Program-made: the position numbers and the translations under genes | Notes under the pieces: generated by a model | What the model saw: only the letters and a program-made list of their open reading frames with translations | Database searches by the model: none | What the model was told of the DNA's origin: nothing | Origin: an uncultured Bacteroidota bacterium | GTDB taxonomy: Bacteria > Bacteroidota > Bacteroidia > Chitinophagales > Chitinophagaceae | NCBI GenBank assembly: GCA_946479615.1 | Contig: CAMLGR010000159.1 | Location: forward strand, 1 to 10,470 | Length of the DNA: 10,470 bases | Direction of reading: 5' to 3' | Part shown: positions 7,099-10,470 of the stretch, piece after piece | How positions within the stretch are numbered: the first letter of the stretch is position 1 | Layout: the number at the start of each line of letters is the position of its first letter

Positions 7099-8680
7099 AA
7101 TGCACATTACTCAGATCAAGCTTCTCCCCTTCTTTCTTCTTTCCTTTTACCAGTAACACAAAAGGAACACAGATCAGGAACATCAGGCCGATATAGAGAA
7201 ATACGTCCATATAGGATAATACATTCGCCTGTTTTGTTACCGAATATTCTATCGATTTATATGCATCCTGTAAGGCGATATTCGCCGGAATTCCCTTTGC
7301 CATAAACCCGTGCTGAAGGGCATTGACATGATCCTGTACCTGCTGGCTGTTTATATCCAGTTTACTTACCAGGTCGGCCCGGTGTTGCATATTCTTACGC
7401 GCCATGAACGTAGTAATGGCTGCAATACCAAACGAACCTCCCAACTGCCGCATCATACCGGTAAAGGCGGCTCCATCGCCGATCTCCCTTCCTTTTAATG
7501 TGCTTAACGACATAGTGGTAATAGGGATAAACAATAATCCCATACCCAGACCACGAAGGATCAGCATCCAGAAGAAAGAGGAAGCACTGGTGGAAGGAGT
7601 TAATATTTTATATCCCCAGAAACAAAACGCAAAAAATATACTCATCCCCAACGCTACCAGGTATTGCTGTTTGACGCCCCGCTGTATCATCCGTCCTATC
7701 ACCGGCATCATAAATGCCGTGGCTATCGATGAAGGAAGAAGCAGTAACCCTGCCTGGGTTGCTGTCCAGCCTAAGGTTGCCTGGGTATATAAAGGAATGA
7801 TAAACGTAGATCCGTACAATCCGAATCCCATGATAAACGAAAGAATAGTTCCGACCCGGAGGTTCCCATTCCTAAGTACTTTCAATTGCACGACAGGATT
7901 TCGATAGGTGGTCTCCCGCCAGATAAAAAAGAAACATCCCAGGATAGCCGTAACAGTTAAGAAAATAATGATGTTATCGCTGAACCAGTCATCATCCTGT
8001 CCTTTTTCCAATACATATTGAAGCGAACCGACAAATACAGCGAGTAAAGCGATCCCTCCCCAATCAATATCCCTGACAGCGCTTTTTTCTGCATACTTCG
8101 GACTTTTTACAAATTGCAAAGTGAGTAAGACAGCGATAATACCTAACGGAATATTTATATAAAATATATAGGGCCAGGTAGCATGATCCACAATAAAACC
8201 ACCCAAAGGAGGTCCGAGTGTAGGACCAACAATAACTCCCATGCCATAGATCGCCTGTGCCATGCCCCGTTTTTCAGGAGGATAACTTTCTGTGATGATC
8301 GTTTGCGAAGTAACCAGTAATGCACCACCGCCTAATCCCTGCAGGAAACGGAAAATGATCAGTTCTACAATGCCATTTGCATTACCGCATAAAAAAGAAC
8401 AGACCGTAAATAGCATAATAGAAGCGGCAAAATAATTTCTTCGTCCGAATTGTTGTGAGAGCCAGCTGGTCATGGGAACGATAATTACGTTACCGATCGC
8501 ATAAGCTGTTACTACCCAACCAACCTCGCTGACGGTAGCGCCCAGGTTACCTCTCATATCATTCAGGGCCACGTTAACGATCGTTGTATCCACTATCTCC
8601 AGGAGCGCACACATAATAGCGGTAACCGTAATGATCACCCGCCTTGAGCCGTATTCTACCAATGAAGCTGCTTGTACCAT
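7097..8680 (-). CDS. emrB: DHA2-family drug:H+ antiporter, EmrB/QacA type (MFS)
   Basis: Inner-membrane exporter of a tripartite efflux pump, using the proton gradient to move toxic organic compounds to the HlyD-type adaptor and a TolC-type outer-membrane channel. At 527 residues with about 14 hydrophobic segments it has the size of the DHA2 subfamily. Family marks: the acidic residue in membrane segment 1 (LEIVDTTIVNVAL, D31), motif A with GRR (79-81) after the second segment, motif C (VIVGPTLGPPLGGFIVD) and the WPYIFYINIPLG that follows it. The C-terminus is a short basic tail. It follows emrA on the same strand but with a 243-bp repeat-bearing gap, whereas tolC and emrA are only 23 bp apart. 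The gap shows no obvious promoter box. The substrate cannot be told; the symbol reflects family and context. Confidence 0.93.
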   Translation of the reverse strand: MVQAASLVEYGSRRVIITVTAIMCALLEIVDTTIVNVALNDMRGNLGATVSEVGWVVTAYAIGNVIIVPMTSWLSQQFGRRNYFAASIMLFTVCSFLCGNANGIVELIIFRFLQGLGGGALLVTSQTIITESYPPEKRGMAQAIYGMGVIVGPTLGPPLGGFIVDHATWPYIFYINIPLGIIAVLLTLQFVKSPKYAEKSAVRDIDWGGIALLAVFVGSLQYVLEKGQDDDWFSDNIIIFLTVTAILGCFFFIWRETTYRNPVVQLKVLRNGNLRVGTILSFIMGFGLYGSTFIIPLYTQATLGWTATQAGLLLLPSSIATAFMMPVIGRMIQRGVKQQYLVALGMSIFFAFCFWGYKILTPSTSASSFFWMLILRGLGMGLLFIPITTMSLSTLKGREIGDGAAFTGMMRQLGGSFGIAAITTFMARKNMQHRADLVSKLDINSQQVQDHVNALQHGFMAKGIPANIALQDAYKSIEYSVTKQANVLSYMDVFLYIGLMFLICVPFVLLVKGKKKEGEKLDLSNVH

Positions 8681-8683
8681 GTT

Positions 8684-8724
8684 GTGAGTTGTGAGTGGTC
8701 AGTGGTGAGCAGGCTCACGACTGA
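8684..8724. repeat. GTGARTG heptad array and 12-bp hairpin upstream of emrB
   Basis: From 8684 the plus strand reads GTGAGTT, GTGAGTG, GTCAGTG, GTGAGCA in 7-base steps. It overlaps an inverted repeat: 8699-8710 pairs with 8713-8724 with one mismatch around a 2-base AG loop. The array begins 3 bases from the emrB start, taking the place of a normal ribosome-binding region. Confidence 0.7.
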
Positions 8725-8854
8725 TCATCCCACTTATTATTTTAAAATTTTTTATAATCAATTCTCCAGGAGGCGCGGGCTGTTCATCATTCAATGCCAA
8801 TGATTGAGAAAAGCTGTATACATCCAGTCTTGTGTGAGCAGGTTGTAAAAACAT
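8699..8854 (-). pseudogene. Possible decayed start of a four-helix-bundle (S23-type) gene, 51 codons
   Basis: In the 243-bp gap between emrA and emrB a 51-residue frame runs from an ATG at 8854. Its first 20 residues, MFLQPAHTRLDVYSFSQSLA, resemble from memory the opening of the four-helix-bundle proteins (S23 intervening-protein family, TIGR02436) of Chitinophagaceae, which also start MFLQ and continue HTKLDV. The remaining residues (NDEQPAPPGELIIKNFKII) do not resemble that family, which normally runs to about 120 residues. The frame ends in the hairpin at 8699-8724. It could be a gene remnant, a genuine tiny gene or chance; an upstream ATG at 8899 extends it by 15 residues. No ribosome-binding site is seen. 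Confidence 0.25.
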
Positions 8855-8903
8855 AATTCTAAGCCTTAATGAATAAGAACTTAATTTACAACCCTCCAAT
8901 TTT

Positions 8904-8924
8904 ATTCACCATTCACCATTCACC
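8904..8924 (-). repeat. Three exact tandem copies of ATTCACC (GGTGAAT on minus)
   Basis: Three perfect 7-bp copies lie at 8904-8910, 8911-8917 and 8918-8924; the last base is part of the emrA stop codon (8924-8926, TAG). The unit is the inverted counterpart of the GTGARTG units at 8684-8711, so the two arrays bracket the spacer like terminal inverted repeats. Confidence 0.85.
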
Positions 8925-10030
8925 TAATCAAGATGCACATCCACCAGTACATTCATCCCGGGTCTTAATTTTTTTACCAATGAATCTCCCTGTTCAAATT
9001 CTATTCTTACAGGAAGACGCTGTACTACTTTTACAAAGTTTCCACTGGCATTATCAGGAGGCAATAAAGCAAATGTTGATCCTGTAGCAGGTGAAAAAGA
9101 AGCCACACGGGCTTTAAAATCGTGACCGGAATAAGCATCTACTTTTACAATTACCAACTGACCGGTTTTCATTTTATCGAGCTGGGTTTCTTTAAAGTTT
9201 CCTATCACCCATACATTTTCGCTATGCACTATGCTGAACAAAGCCTGTCCTGCCTGTAAATACTGGCCAGGTTGTATACCTACCTTAGATACCAGGCCAT
9301 CCTGCGGCGCTGTGATCACCGTATAAGAAAGATTGAGTTTTGCTGCTTCTACATCCACTTCACGCTGGTGAATAGTAGCATCTGCAATATTGATCTGCGA
9401 AGCGGTGGCATTGCTTTGTACCGATACGGCATTGGTTTGCTGTGAAGCCTGTTTCTTTTGTTCCTGTAATATTTCCAGCTGGCGTTCTGCCGTTTGCTTG
9501 GCAGCCAGCGCCTGCTCATATTGTTGTTGTGTAACAGAATGATCCTTGATCAGGTTATTATACCTCTCATAATCCTGCGATGTGCGCCATACCGTTACTT
9601 TCGCTGCTTCGATCTGTGCATCCACTGTACCAACAGATGCCTGTGAAGTGGCAATATTGGCCCGTGCCGCTGAAGTAGTTGCCTTTGCACTGTTAAGATT
9701 GGTACGGGCGATCTGCAAAGCGGCATCTGCCTGCTCTACCTTGATCACATAATCACGGTTATCGAGTACCAGCAAGGTGTCACCTTTCTTTACCTGCTGG
9801 TTATCTCTTATACGTACTTCGGTCACATAACCGGCTACGCGGGGAATAACAGGACTGATATCTGCACTTATTTGTGCATCATCTGTTTCTTCATGATGAA
9901 GACTGTGATAGTACTTGGAAATACCAAACCATGCGCCACCAATTACCAGCACCGCCAGTATAATGATAAAAACCGGGTTTCTTTTCTTGGGAGTTGCTGC
10001 TCCATTCTGTGTTTCGTTAGTTGTTGCCAT
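8924..10030 (-). CDS. emrA: HlyD-family periplasmic adaptor of a tripartite efflux pump, EmrA-like
   Basis: Membrane-fusion protein linking the EmrB-type exporter to the TolC-type channel. 368 residues: a Pro/Lys-containing cytoplasmic start, one transmembrane anchor at about 20-38 (VFIIILAVLVIGGAWFG), then ETDDAQISADISPVIPRVAGYVTEV, the first half of the biotinyl-lipoyl-like domain, a long alpha-helical hairpin rich in Ala, Gln and Glu (about 95-236), the second lipoyl half (APQDGLVSKVGIQPGQYLQAGQALFSIV, about 241-268) and a beta-barrel domain ending RPGMNVLVDVHLD. This order is standard for EmrA/VceA proteins. The ATG at 10030 follows the tolC-like stop by 23 bp, so they are surely one operon. 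Its stop codon touches a heptad repeat. Confidence 0.94.
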   Translation of the reverse strand: MATTNETQNGAATPKKRNPVFIIILAVLVIGGAWFGISKYYHSLHHEETDDAQISADISPVIPRVAGYVTEVRIRDNQQVKKGDTLLVLDNRDYVIKVEQADAALQIARTNLNSAKATTSAARANIATSQASVGTVDAQIEAAKVTVWRTSQDYERYNNLIKDHSVTQQQYEQALAAKQTAERQLEILQEQKKQASQQTNAVSVQSNATASQINIADATIHQREVDVEAAKLNLSYTVITAPQDGLVSKVGIQPGQYLQAGQALFSIVHSENVWVIGNFKETQLDKMKTGQLVIVKVDAYSGHDFKARVASFSPATGSTFALLPPDNASGNFVKVVQRLPVRIEFEQGDSLVKKLRPGMNVLVDVHLD

Positions 10031-10053
10031 ATCTTATTGACTTAGAATTTTTT

Positions 10054-10470
10054 TTATTTTTTTTCGCTGATGCCTGCTGATTGTAATAATTGGTTGTAAG
10101 AGACGACGGCATCCGCTTTTGCAAATACATAATTCAATCTTGCCTGTAACTGCGCCACATCTGCATCGAGCAGATCGGTAGTGGTCGCAAGACTATTATC
10201 ATATTTATTTTTCGTGATGCGATAATTTTCATCCGCCTGTTCTACCGCTTTATTATATACTTCGATTTTTTTACGGCTGCTTAAGAGATCGAGATAACTT
10301 TTATTGACCTGCAATCTCACCTGGTCATTCATCAACGCCTCATTCGCATTGATCTCTTTTACACGACCCTCGGCCTGCTGTACTTTCGATTTTGTTTTCC
10401 AGAGCGAACCGATGTTATAAGAAACACCGACACCGATATTCACGGCATTGGTAACGGTAAAGACTTTTGG
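10054..10470 (-). CDS. TolC-family outer-membrane efflux channel, C-terminal part (5' end outside window)
   Basis: Trimeric outer-membrane duct of the pump. The frame is open to the window edge, so only the last 138 residues are seen, and any internal start codon is not the true start. Visible: a beta-strand region NIGVGVSYNIGSLWKTK, then the long coiled helices (KVQQAEGRVKEINANEALM, DQVRLQVNKSYLDLLSSRK, YNKAVEQADENYRITKNKY) and the typical TTTDLLDADVAQLQARLNYV repeat near the end, finishing SAGISEKK. It is the first visible gene of the efflux operon, in the order channel, adaptor, exporter. Any regulator or promoter for the operon would lie beyond 10470. Confidence 0.93.
   Translation of the reverse strand, partial: PKVFTVTNAVNIGVGVSYNIGSLWKTKSKVQQAEGRVKEINANEALMNDQVRLQVNKSYLDLLSSRKKIEVYNKAVEQADENYRITKNKYDNSLATTTDLLDADVAQLQARLNYVFAKADAVVSYNQLLQSAGISEKK

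Noticed and set aside
7404..7907. 167-residue plus-strand frame opposite emrB
   Set aside because: A shadow of the emrB coding sequence; its Pro/Asn/Ile-rich translation shows no family features.
8904..8924. CRISPR or direct-repeat array
   Set aside because: Seven-base repeats without spacers; no repeat-spacer structure and no cas genes.

Overview
The window reads as ordinary chromosome of a Bacteroidota bacterium, most likely family Chitinophagaceae. The signs are a eukaryote-like class Ia ribonucleotide reductase, a TonB receptor with an N-terminal carboxypeptidase-regulatory-like domain, a small Cys-rich protein of the DUF6660 type, lipid A synthesis (lpxA), weak Shine-Dalgarno sequences, and TAnnTTTG boxes of the Bacteroidota promoter type. 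No transposase, integrase, phage gene, CRISPR array or RNA gene was found.

Layout: (1) 1-1617, plus strand: the C-terminal part of nrdA, followed by an intrinsic terminator. (2) 1743-5339, minus strand: a three-gene block reading araC-type regulator, then a small secreted Cys-rich protein, then a TonB-dependent receptor. The regulator carries five clustered cysteines and the small protein two CxxC motifs, so a metal- or redox-responsive uptake module is a reasonable inference, but no substrate can be read from the sequence. (3) 5340-5497: divergent promoter region, with a 7-bp perfect hairpin plus T-run at the predicted start of the lpxA transcript. (4) 5498-6914, plus strand: lpxA overlapping an ABC-type ATPase by 20 bp. 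(5) 7097-10470, minus strand: a tripartite drug-efflux operon in transcription order tolC-like (partial), emrA-like, emrB-like.

The least expected signal is in the spacers. Three of them hold degenerate tandem repeats with a 7-bp period (nrdA/TonB receptor, ABC ATPase/emrB, emrA/emrB). On the coding strand many units fit TNNNRAA. Each array overlaps the stop codon of a minus-strand gene and faces an inverted partner array. A fourth spacer holds a 94-bp near-perfect palindrome made partly of 8-bp CTATG units that abuts the stop codon of the regulator gene. The emrA/emrB spacer looks like a small inserted element of about 244 bp that splits an otherwise tight operon; inside it is a short reading frame that may be the decayed start of a four-helix-bundle (S23-type) gene.
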